Assembly: GCA_017940955.1 (NCBI GenBank)
Contig: JAGAXP010000292.1
Coordinates: forward strand, 1 to 5,463
Source: Oribacterium sp.
GTDB taxonomy: Bacteria > Bacillota_A > Clostridia > Lachnospirales > Lachnospiraceae
Reading direction: 5' to 3'
DNA length: 5,463 nucleotides
Under the pieces are notes generated by a model. The model did not search any database, was not told the origin of the DNA, and saw nothing but the letters and a program-made list of their open reading frames with translations. Positions 1-5,288 of the stretch are shown piece after piece; the stretch's first letter is position 1, and every line of letters begins with the position of its first letter. Both the position numbers and the translations under genes were made by a program.

Positions 1-552
1 ATTGGAATAATCTGTTACATGAACTTTTCCCTTTGTGAGCTTCCATATGAGCCAGGTGTCTACTGTTCCGAAAAGCAGCTCTCCCTTTTCTGCCCTCTCC
101 TGCGCATTCGGCATATGGCGGAGGATCCACTGAAGCTTTGTGGCTGAGAAGTATGGGTCAATGATGAGACCGGTCTTCTTCTGGAAGCTTTCCTCAAGTC
201 CTTCTTTCTTCAGTGCTTCAGCTTCGTCGGCGGTTCGACGGCATTGCCATACGATTGCGTGGCATAAAGGCTGACCTGTGAGCTTGTCCCAGACGATGGT
301 GGTTTCACGCTGGTTTGTGATTCCAATGGAAACGATATCCTCGAAGGTTGCTCCGATCTTCTGCATCGCGTGTCTCGCTACAGAAAGCTGTGACTGCCAG
401 ATCTCACCGGCGTCATGCTCAACCCAGCCGGGCTGAGGAAAGAATTGAGTAAATTCCTTCTGAGCAACCGAGCAGATGTTTCCTGCTTTGTCAAAGAGGA
501 TGCAGCGGTTACTGGTTGTACCGGAATCCATGGCCATTACGTATTTAGACAT
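1..552 (-). CDS. glpK: Glycerol kinase, N-terminal 184 residues (3' end outside window)
   Basis: Glycerol kinase phosphorylates glycerol with ATP to sn-glycerol-3-phosphate in the cytoplasm, the committing step of glycerol use. I translated the reverse complement from 552. Residues 8-13 read M-D-S-G-T-T, the phosphate-binding loop of the FGGY kinase fold. N80-Q81-R82-E83-T84 supplies the Arg-Glu pair that binds glycerol, W102 lies in I-V-W-Q-C-R-R-T, and Y134 lies in D-P-Y-F-S-A-T-K. These match E. coli GlpK R83, E84, W103 and Y135 in order and spacing. About 37% of the usual ~500 residues is present; the C-terminal ATPase domain and the HPr-phosphorylated histidine loop found in Firmicute enzymes lie beyond the edge. 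A GGAGG (plus-strand 561-566) nine bases upstream fixes the start. It follows glpP by 173 bp without a U-tailed terminator, so it probably shares the glpP transcript. No frame damage is seen. Confidence 0.95.
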   Translation of the reverse strand, partial: MSKYVMAMDSGTTSNRCILFDKAGNICSVAQKEFTQFFPQPGWVEHDAGEIWQSQLSVARHAMQKIGATFEDIVSIGITNQRETTIVWDKLTGQPLCHAIVWQCRRTADEAEALKKEGLEESFQKKTGLIIDPYFSATKLQWILRHMPNAQERAEKGELLFGTVDTWLIWKLTKGKVHVTDYSN

Positions 553-598
553 TTATATATTCCTCCATATCACTTACTGATTTGATTGTTTTACGAAC

Positions 599-633
599 AT
601 CTGCCCGATATATTTCTTAATTTAAAGGCAGAT
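599..633 (-). repeat. Stem-loop in the glpP-glpK spacer (ATCTGCC / GGCAGAT)
   Basis: Perfect 7-bp inverted repeat, arms at 599-605 and 627-633, with a 21-nt AT-rich loop. In the minus-strand transcript it lies about 46 nt upstream of the glpK start codon. There is no following U run, so it is not an intrinsic terminator. It could be an mRNA processing or stability element, or a DNA operator; the sequence does not decide. Confidence 0.4.
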
Positions 634-636
634 TTG

Positions 637-669
637 ATGTGACAACCTTAGTTTGTAAACCTGTCACAT
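637..669 (-). repeat. Stem-loop or operator-like dyad in the glpP-glpK spacer (ATGTGACA / TGTCACAT)
   Basis: Perfect 8-bp inverted repeat, arms 637-644 and 662-669, with a 17-nt spacer. It sits next to the 599-633 dyad and near a smaller hairpin at 678-690 (GTAGT-AAA-ACTAC on the plus strand). The TGTGA/TCACA half-sites recall CRP/FNR-family operators, but the spacing is far wider than a CRP site. No U tract follows. Confidence 0.4.
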
Positions 670-725
670 TTTCATTAGTAGTAAAACTACATGTTCCGTA
701 TTTCCGAATTAAGTTGAAATTGATT

Positions 726-1301
726 TCACATATCCCAGATCTTCTGGTTTGTTGTTGAAATCGAAATCACTCCGTTGTTCAGGGCGTTAAGTACTTCTTC
801 TTTGGTACTGATGAGGCCGCTTGCCATGATGCGGACTCTTGAGATCCTTCGTAAATTCTCGAAGAACTCCGGAAGAAGTATTCCAGGCAGAACCTCAATG
901 ATGTCCGGCTGTATATCCTGGTGGCTTTGCTTCTCAAAGTTCTGAAGAGCGATGGTGTCCAGCATGAAGAATCTGAGGACTGTATTTAACCCAAGCTCTT
1001 TTGCATGTTTTATAAGGTTCTGTTTTGTTGTGATGATGCCGTCGGCCTCAGTATGTTCTTTTATGAAATCCAGTGATATTTCCTTGGAAGTGAGCCCGTT
1101 TATCAGGTCCATGTGTACAACAACTGTTTTTCCTGCATCCTTGATCCGTTTCACGATATTCGGGATGCTGCAGACGTCGCCATAGAGAACGAAGATGACG
1201 CCAATGTCGGTTTCGAGACATTTCTCCAGTCCCGCATCATCCTTTATTGCAGCAATGACCGGATTGTCCTCGATTTTTTCGATAAAGTCTTGTCTTAGCA
1301 T
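726..1301 (-). CDS. glpP: Glycerol-3-phosphate-responsive antiterminator GlpP
   Basis: GlpP is a small cytoplasmic TIM-barrel-like RNA-binding regulator. In Bacillus subtilis it binds glycerol-3-phosphate and lets RNA polymerase read through leader terminators of glp genes. The 191-residue product is the expected length (B. subtilis GlpP is about 192). Family signatures run the full length: N-P-V-I-A-A-I-K at 13-20, F-V-L-Y-G-D at 37-42, V-H-M-D-L-I-N-G-L at 62-70, D-G-I-I-T-T-K at 87-93, R-F-F-M-L-D at 110-115, P-D-I-I-E-V-L-P-G at 132-140, and S-G-L-I-S-T-K near 161-167. The ending I-S-T-T...I-W resembles the family's I-S-T-S...L-W. The usual A-G-G-L-I is A-S-G-L-I here. A CGAGGT (plus-strand 1307-1312) five bases upstream supports the start. 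It is preceded by a leader terminator (1323-1377) and followed by glpK, so it probably regulates its own operon. Confidence 0.93.
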   Translation of the reverse strand: MLRQDFIEKIEDNPVIAAIKDDAGLEKCLETDIGVIFVLYGDVCSIPNIVKRIKDAGKTVVVHMDLINGLTSKEISLDFIKEHTEADGIITTKQNLIKHAKELGLNTVLRFFMLDTIALQNFEKQSHQDIQPDIIEVLPGILLPEFFENLRRISRVRIMASGLISTKEEVLNALNNGVISISTTNQKIWDM

Positions 1302-1322
1302 GTTTTACCTCGTTTTAGGCAC

Positions 1323-1377
1323 AAAAAAAGAGTACAGCGAGTAAGCAGCCTTCATAAACTGCTCACTGCCATACTCT
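1323..1377 (-). terminator. Leader terminator/attenuator upstream of glpP
   Basis: On the minus strand, AGAGTATGGCAGTGAGCAG (plus 1359-1377) pairs with CTGCTTACTCGCTGTACTCT (plus 1329-1348) through a 10-nt loop, with G-U pairs and one bulge. A run of seven T follows (plus 1323-1329). This is a strong intrinsic terminator. It ends only 21 nt before the glpP start codon, so it lies in the 5' leader, where GlpP-type antitermination is expected to act. Immediately upstream is a tandem GAGAGTA-GAGAGTA (plus 1372-1385); the second copy forms the foot of the stem. It could alternatively end a transcript arriving from the CARF-HEPN gene; both roles are compatible. Confidence 0.85.
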
Positions 1378-1399
1378 CTACTCTCCGTGGCAAAATATT

Positions 1400-1437
1400 T
1401 ATGTATGTATACTAGCACTTTAAGACAAAATGTACAA
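1400..1437 (-). promoter_or_regulatory. Possible promoter region of glpP-glpK
   Basis: Two imperfect sigma-A readings are possible on the minus strand. One is TTGTCT (plus 1423-1428), 17 bp, then TACATA (plus 1400-1405). The other is TTGTAC (plus 1432-1437), 20 bp, then TATACA (plus 1406-1411). Neither is strong. Runs A6 (1449-1454) and A6T6 (1458-1469) lie just upstream and could act as an UP element or intrinsic bend. Placement before the leader terminator fits an attenuated operon, but the exact boxes are uncertain. Confidence 0.3.
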
Positions 1438-1560
1438 CAGAAAACAGCAAAAAAGCCAAAAAATTTTTTCAGCTGTGTTTGTGCCTTGTCTATTTTACAC
1501 TATAAATGCGGTCAGAGCCAGTAGGCATCTACTTGTTCATACAATGGATGCATACCAATT

Positions 1561-1621
1561 GTAACAGTTCAGCCGGTGGACCACTAACCCCGTCCCCATG
1601 GTTCACCGGCTGAACTGTTAC
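1561..1621. repeat. REP-like long hairpin overlapping the stop of the CARF-HEPN gene
   Basis: Arms 1561-1583 and 1599-1621 form a 23-bp stem that is perfect except for one position (G-U on the plus-strand RNA, A-C on the minus). The loop at 1584-1598 is 15 nt. The outer 18 bp are a perfect inverted repeat. The loop side reads GGGGACGGGGTTAG on the minus strand. GGGGACGG-type loops are characteristic of REP elements mobilised by IS200/IS605-related RAYT (TnpA-REP) transposases in many bacteria; assignment here is by resemblance. The right arm includes the TAA stop at 1618-1620 of the 632-residue gene, so the element abuts or supplied that gene's end. It lacks a U tract on the minus strand, so it is not a standard terminator, though it could shield the mRNA 3' end. 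Confidence 0.7.
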
Positions 1622-3516
1622 TCTTTTCTTTCATTGTTGCGATGATTATCTTTGTTTTCCCGTTTCAAACGCTCCGAAGCATTTCTCACTTCTTCCGATG
1701 TGATGGTGACAATGTTTGGATTTTTATATCGTACTTCTTCTAATGCTTCCTCATAATTGTTGATGAAGAACTCAATGCTTTCACGCATCAGCAGCATGGC
1801 GGAGCTTATCTCGTTATCGTATACGATGAGGCGGCATTCGGCCATAGCCCTGGTATCGGCATGGCTGATTTTGTTTCTGACTTCTCCAAGATGATAATAG
1901 GCGTAAAGAACTTTCTGTACGGTTATAGTGTCGTCGCAGGCTGTGTGACCTGTTATTTTTCCAGGTGTTTCATTATCGATGGACAGGATTCTGAGATTGG
2001 AATAGATCTTGTTTCTGTCTTCACCTTTGGAACCGTTTAGTATTACAGCCGAACGGTCATAAGTCTTGATGAAATAGTGTTCTATGTCCTCCATCTTATA
2101 GTATTCATAAGGTTTCAATGCCAGACGCTGATGTGCAAGGATCTTAATGACATCTGCAGCCTTGTTCTCGTCATCGCAATAGTAGAAAATACCTGATCTG
2201 ACAATATTTGCAGGTGCATGGGATTCGATCAGAGTTAATACCTGTTGGTACAGCTGATGCTTATAGGTCCATTTGATAAGTTCTATAAACGGAATTGTGC
2301 CGTCACCTTCAAGAAGTGGCTTATAATCCGCCTTAATGCATTCGGCGATGATACCGAACAACAATCCATATTCACTTTCTTCTTTCCAGGATGACTCATC
2401 CCGGAATATCTCGTGCAGACGGTCTATGCCTTCCTGAACCTCAGGGATATTACACATGGAAATGCCTACATCAACATGGCGTGCAGCATAGATAAGCTTG
2501 CTTATCCTTTCATCCTGTACACCAGAATTCTCCCAGAAATTCACAAGCATATCTGTCTTACTGTAGTTAAGAAATGCATGAGCTGCCGAAACAAGTTTTG
2601 TTGATTTGGAAAGTGCCGTGCTGTCTTCTATTTTTACTGTCAGGCTTCCTGCAGGATCTATCACCTTGTATATTTTCTTAAGACAAACATTGCTCCCGGG
2701 CGTAGATATTAGGATGTCAAGCATGTTGAGGATGAGCTGACCGTCTATAGCGGAATCATTACTCAGGACTACATAAAGATTTATCTCATCTTCTTCCCCG
2801 TTTACGACCGGATCTGTGTCAAGCATGCTGTTGACCCAAAACTCCCGTTTTTCAAGCATAACCGCCGGGATGTATCGTGCAGAGACATTTTCATTCACTT
2901 CAAGACACTCAAGCTTTGCAGATGGCTTTAATTCATTATACAGATAGTTCTCTACCCACTTGACAACTTGTGCCGTATTTTTTCTTAGATCCGGAAGTGA
3001 CGTAAAGAGGTAAGTTATTAATTTCTCATATAGATCCCGGTTGCCGGAAAGCTCATCAAAAAATCGGTTAAGACGTTTTGTTTCCCGCTCTGAATACGAC
3101 TCCTGAAAATCATTTATGAGTTTGACCAGATTCTCACGAAGTGCCTCATCCACTAAGGTATCACTATCCTCCTCGGTACTGACTTCATTTATGAACTGTG
3201 CCATGCGATATCTGTAAAGATCAAATGCAGAATGATGAGTCTCATAGTAAGCATTGTCCAAATACTCTGCATCCTTTAGCTTAAAACTCTTTTCAACGTC
3301 CATGTCAGTCCAAAGCTTTAGTGATGGAAATTTTTCTTCTCCGATGATCAGGATCTCCGCAACAGGTACACGCGCCAGAATCAACTTTGTCCCGGCCTCA
3401 ATGCTCTGCATGGCTTCACAATAATTAAAACCGAATTCACTTTTAGCAGAGTAATATCTCGGTTTTCTATCGTCACGAGATACATCCAGTGTTGTAATAA
3501 GAATATTTTTAGTCAT
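1618..3516 (-). CDS. CARF-HEPN RNase, Csm6/Csx1/TM1812-like (putative, locally orphan)
   Basis: Probable nucleotide-activated RNase of 632 residues. Proteins of this class sense cyclic oligoadenylate through a CARF domain and cut RNA with a HEPN dimer. The N-terminus looks like a split CARF Rossmann fold: beta strand N-I-L-I-T-T-L at 4-10, a Y-rich loop, then A-E-I-L-I-I-G at 53-59. A helical insertion spans about 95-200. The second CARF half is at 244-285 (I-N-L-Y-V-V-L... then L-K-K-I-Y-K-V). Residues 307-322 (L-V-S-A-A-H-A-F-L-N-Y-S-K) and 415-432 (K-W-T...Y-Q-Q-V-L-T-L-I-E-S) resemble conserved linker blocks of clostridial Csm6/TM1812-type proteins as I remember them. The HEPN catalytic motif R-N-K-I-S-H is at R547-H552, preceded by a Y-rich helix. 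A GAGGTG (plus 3522-3527) six bases upstream supports the start, and a promoter is predicted at 3610-3638. The C-terminus is charged and ends in the hairpin at 1561-1621. No cas gene or CRISPR array is visible nearby. HEPN is well supported by the motif; CARF and ligand are inferred. Confidence 0.66.
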   Translation of the reverse strand: MTKNILITTLDVSRDDRKPRYYSAKSEFGFNYCEAMQSIEAGTKLILARVPVAEILIIGEEKFPSLKLWTDMDVEKSFKLKDAEYLDNAYYETHHSAFDLYRYRMAQFINEVSTEEDSDTLVDEALRENLVKLINDFQESYSERETKRLNRFFDELSGNRDLYEKLITYLFTSLPDLRKNTAQVVKWVENYLYNELKPSAKLECLEVNENVSARYIPAVMLEKREFWVNSMLDTDPVVNGEEDEINLYVVLSNDSAIDGQLILNMLDILISTPGSNVCLKKIYKVIDPAGSLTVKIEDSTALSKSTKLVSAAHAFLNYSKTDMLVNFWENSGVQDERISKLIYAARHVDVGISMCNIPEVQEGIDRLHEIFRDESSWKEESEYGLLFGIIAECIKADYKPLLEGDGTIPFIELIKWTYKHQLYQQVLTLIESHAPANIVRSGIFYYCDDENKAADVIKILAHQRLALKPYEYYKMEDIEHYFIKTYDRSAVILNGSKGEDRNKIYSNLRILSIDNETPGKITGHTACDDTITVQKVLYAYYHLGEVRNKISHADTRAMAECRLIVYDNEISSAMLLMRESIEFFINNYEEALEEVRYKNPNIVTITSEEVRNASERLKRENKDNHRNNERKE

Positions 3517-3609
3517 GTGCGCACCTCATACTCATCATAAGTATTTTTCCAAACCTACCTTAAAATCCATACACAAACCACCACTCGCTGCATTCGTAAA
3601 TATAAAATA

Positions 3610-3638
3610 ATATTAGCACAAGTACGAAAGTCTCTCAA
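3610..3638 (-). promoter_or_regulatory. Predicted sigma-A promoter of the CARF-HEPN gene (extended -10)
   Basis: On the minus strand TTGAGA (plus 3633-3638, 5/6 match to TTGACA) is followed by exactly 17 bp and TAATAT (plus 3610-3615, 4/6 match to TATAAT). TG-C lies directly before the -10 box (extended -10). Transcription would start near 3603, giving a leader of about 87 nt. The prepilin terminator lies upstream at 3731-3766, so this gene is probably transcribed independently. Confidence 0.5.
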
Positions 3639-3730
3639 TTAAGTTGAAAAATCAAATCTTATCTTTCGTTACTTAAATTCCACCGGTAAACCCACTACAA
3701 TATGACTAATGACTACATCAATCAAAACGT

Positions 3731-3766
3731 AAAAACGAGGAATCGCATTTTATGCGATTCCTCGTT
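3731..3766 (-). terminator. Intrinsic terminator after the prepilin gene
   Basis: A perfect 15-bp inverted repeat (arms 3734-3748 and 3752-3766) has a 3-nt loop. On the minus strand it ends in a run of five T (plus 3731-3735, partly within the stem) followed by ACGTTTTG. On the plus strand the following bases (CTATATTTA) make a poor tail, so the direction is minus. It lies 90 bp after the prepilin stop codon and insulates the CARF-HEPN promoter. Confidence 0.88.
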
Positions 3767-3784
3767 CTATATTTAATGTTCACC

Positions 3785-3822
3785 AACCCGGATCATTGAC
3801 CCGGCTACATAGACCTATGGTT
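3785..3822 (-). other. Structured 3' UTR element between prepilin stop and terminator
   Basis: Two adjacent palindromic hairpins occur on the minus strand. CATAGGTCTATG (plus 3808-3819) can form a short stem. CCGGGTC-AAT-GATCCGG (plus 3788-3804) forms a 7-bp stem with one G-U pair. The flanking AACC/GGTT at plus 3785-3788 and 3819-3822 could close a three-way junction, although GGTT overlaps one hairpin by a base. The 3788-3804 stem is complete only in minus-strand RNA (A-C mismatch on the other strand), suggesting an RNA role in the prepilin transcript. The GC-rich core stands out in AT-rich surroundings. Function unknown. Confidence 0.35.
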
Positions 3823-3856
3823 TTAAAGATTCATTGTAATACATTATAGCTATGCA

Positions 3857-4411
3857 TCAGTACTCAAAGTATTCAAGACCTGCTTCAGGACAGGAATTGG
3901 CTGAAGTAATCCACCTTCCTCCACTCCAACAATCTGGAGATCTCCACCCAATATAAATACCTCGATCGTAGGTAAACGCATGTCTTGGAAATACAGCAAC
4001 AAATATTCCACACTGGTTATATTGACCACTGGCGGAATAATCAAACGCTGCCCGATAAGAAGGATATTCAGTTCCTCCATCTAGCTTCGTTCCTTTACCA
4101 ACTCCAATATATTCAGCCTGAAACTTTCCAGTATTTATGTTGTAATAACCCTCATAATAATAATTATTTCCGGTTTCCGTTTTCCTCGTTAACCCATTAT
4201 AGCTTGCTGCATCGGTACCTCCCGATTCAATTTCAATAGCAGTTGCAATAGCTTCCGCCTTTGCTGCACGAAGATTTGCAATATCCGTTGCTTCTCTGCT
4301 CTTCTCAAGCTGGAAACTAAAAATCGGAATACTCACCGCCACCAGTATTCCTACGATGGCGACAATGATTAACAATTCCGCTAAAGTAAAACCTTTTCTT
4401 CTATTAACCAT
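3857..4411 (-). CDS. Type IV prepilin / pseudopilin-like protein
   Basis: This is a class III signal-peptide protein of 184 residues. After the basic leader M-V-N-R-R-K, the sequence G7-F8-T-L-A-E12 is the prepilin peptidase site (cleavage after G7, methylation of F8, Glu at mature +5). A hydrophobic helix follows at about 10-31 ending in S-I-P-I-F, as in type IV pilins and type II secretion or competence pseudopilins. An amphipathic helix spans about 32-62, and then a polar, Tyr/Gly-rich globular domain. Cys at 134, 161 and 174 could form one disulphide. Such proteins are inserted in the membrane and assembled into pilus-like fibres; no prepilin peptidase, ATPase or platform gene is in this window. 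GAGGG (plus 4420-4424) eight bases upstream fixes the start. It lies 37 bp after the 4449-5051 gene, probably on the same transcript, and is followed by a terminator. The exact role (pilus, adhesion, DNA uptake) cannot be told. Confidence 0.88.
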   Translation of the reverse strand: MVNRRKGFTLAELLIIVAIVGILVAVSIPIFSFQLEKSREATDIANLRAAKAEAIATAIEIESGGTDAASYNGLTRKTETGNNYYYEGYYNINTGKFQAEYIGVGKGTKLDGGTEYPSYRAAFDYSASGQYNQCGIFVAVFPRHAFTYDRGIYIGWRSPDCWSGGRWITSANSCPEAGLEYFEY

Positions 4412-4448
4412 AAATTAAACCCTCATCGAAATTATAACCGAAATGATA

Positions 4449-5051
4449 TTATTGTACGACCTTTTCACAAAACAACTCCTTATGCCGATAGTATTGCCAT
4501 TGAAGAGTGCCATCATTTCTGTAAAACCGTGTCATTTTGGGATCGACAGTGTTATAGATCAGGTTTTCAAAATCCCATTCGCAAACATAGATTGTCTGAA
4601 ATGGAGATTTTTCTATGTCATAAAGGAAGATATTGGCCTCACCGTTCCATTTCCACTGAGGCATCAGGTTCAGCATATTCCTGTACTCTTCGGTTGTGAC
4701 AAACAGGAATAAGTCTGTATCTCCATAGGGGTATTTCTTGCCCTTGTCGTCTATAATCTCCCGGAGGATTGCATCTGTACACTGCTTTATGATGGGACAG
4801 TCTGACTGATGACATTCTTCATTTGTAAATGCCTTATCATTCTCAACAGCCTTACATCCCTGTTTCTTCAGCCTCTGGATGAATTCAGTATTATATCTTG
4901 TATGAGTCACCTCGATGAATCTGCCATCCTTGTATCGGAGATCCGGCATCTTCGACCTGGAATTGTCGTCGGTGTACTCTTCATCCATCTCTATTCCGAT
5001 GTTTTCAAGAATTTCAAGCGCTTCATTTTCGCCTTGTTTTCGTTTAATCAT
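4449..5051 (-). CDS. Uncharacterised protein with PD-(D/E)XK nuclease-like N-terminus
   Basis: I do not recognise a named family. The 200-residue product has no signal peptide or membrane segment. An N-terminal helix (G-E-N-E-A-L-E-I-L-E-N-I-G, residues 7-19), then P36-D37 and I46-E47-V48-T49-H50 at the end of a beta strand, copies the layout of PD-(D/E)XK nucleases (helix Glu, Asp, E-x-K), except that the usual Lys is Thr49. Residues 66-91 carry C66, C80, H81, C85 and C91, a possible metal-binding cluster. The C-terminal half alternates beta-like strands (D-L-F-L-F-V-T-T at 113-120, N-I-F-L-Y-D at 140-145, Q-T-I-Y-V-C at 152-157) and is rich in W and Y. An in-frame TAG three codons upstream limits the start to 5051 or later. 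No good Shine-Dalgarno is present, and a two-codon ATG-CAA-TGA overlaps the start. A promoter is predicted at 5099-5127, and the prepilin gene follows after 37 bp. Being a real gene is likely; nuclease function is a hypothesis. Confidence 0.6.
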   Translation of the reverse strand: MIKRKQGENEALEILENIGIEMDEEYTDDNSRSKMPDLRYKDGRFIEVTHTRYNTEFIQRLKKQGCKAVENDKAFTNEECHQSDCPIIKQCTDAILREIIDDKGKKYPYGDTDLFLFVTTEEYRNMLNLMPQWKWNGEANIFLYDIEKSPFQTIYVCEWDFENLIYNTVDPKMTRFYRNDGTLQWQYYRHKELFCEKVVQ

Positions 5052-5098
5052 TGCATACTATTTATTCTTAGTGATTCTTCTTGAAGCTCCTTAAATCT

Positions 5099-5127
5099 AT
5101 AATATCATTGATAAACATTCCTAACAA
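5099..5127 (-). promoter_or_regulatory. Predicted promoter of the 4449-5051 / prepilin unit (extended -10)
   Basis: On the minus strand TTGTTA (plus 5122-5127, 4/6) is followed by exactly 17 bp and TATTAT (plus 5099-5104, 5/6). TG-A directly before the -10 makes it an extended -10 box. Start would be near 5092, giving a leader of about 40 nt. The -35 box forms one arm of a dyad at 5122-5148, which could be an operator. Confidence 0.5.
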
Positions 5128-5148
5128 TCAGTAAACCAATCATTGTTA
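5122..5148. repeat. Operator-like dyad overlapping the -35 box (TAACAAT / ATTGTTA)
   Basis: Perfect 7-bp arms at 5122-5128 and 5142-5148 with a 13-bp spacer; the half-sites are 20 bp apart, about two helical turns, as for a dimeric repressor or activator. CAATCA also occurs twice in direct orientation (5125-5130, 5137-5142). A 10-bp CAATCAGTAA (5125-5134) has its exact inverse TTACTGATTG at 5186-5195. The region is AT-rich, so chance cannot be dismissed. Confidence 0.35.
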
Positions 5149-5288
5149 ATTCTTTATTGTCAGAGAAAAATGTTGCATTCATTTATTACTGATTGCAGTT
5201 CATATGTCATCAATGCATAAACCTTAACACAACATTCATTCTTTTCATATTGTCTAAATTCCGACTATATATATGATTTTTGGAATTG

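Noticed and set aside
637..669. CRP-like site TGTGA...TCACA.
   Set aside because: The half-sites are 21 bp apart rather than the 6 bp of CRP sites, and the likely Firmicute host does not use E. coli-type CRP control.
952..1298. Plus-strand open frames within glpP.
   Set aside because: They are antisense shadows of glpP with no ribosome binding site or family resemblance.
2413..2604. Plus-strand open frame inside the CARF-HEPN gene.
   Set aside because: It is a short antisense frame of a clearly coding region with no supporting signals.
707..3649. Identical 13-mer AATTAAGTTGAAA at 707-719 and 3637-3649.
   Set aside because: A single shared 13-mer is expected by chance in AT-rich DNA of this length. 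One copy is at the end of the glpP-glpK spacer and the other overlaps a -35 box, with no other similarity around them.
3785..3860. Resemblance of part of the prepilin 3' UTR (GGTCTA...TAGCCGGGT) to the 3' half of a c-di-GMP-I (GEMM) riboswitch.
   Set aside because: The hallmark 5' portion (GGGCAAACC and GACGCAAAGCC) is absent, and the element lies after the gene rather than before it.
4431..4436. Perfect TATAAT on the minus strand just upstream of the prepilin gene.
   Set aside because: No acceptable -35 lies 16-18 bp upstream, and a start point would fall within the Shine-Dalgarno. Read-through from the gene 37 bp upstream explains expression better.
3850..5084. Other open frames overlapping the prepilin and the nuclease-like gene (including plus-strand 3985-4239, 4443-4712 and 4809-5084, and minus-strand 3850-4080).
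   Set aside because: They overlap better-supported genes that have prepilin or coding signatures and proper promoters or terminators; no ribosome binding sites support them.
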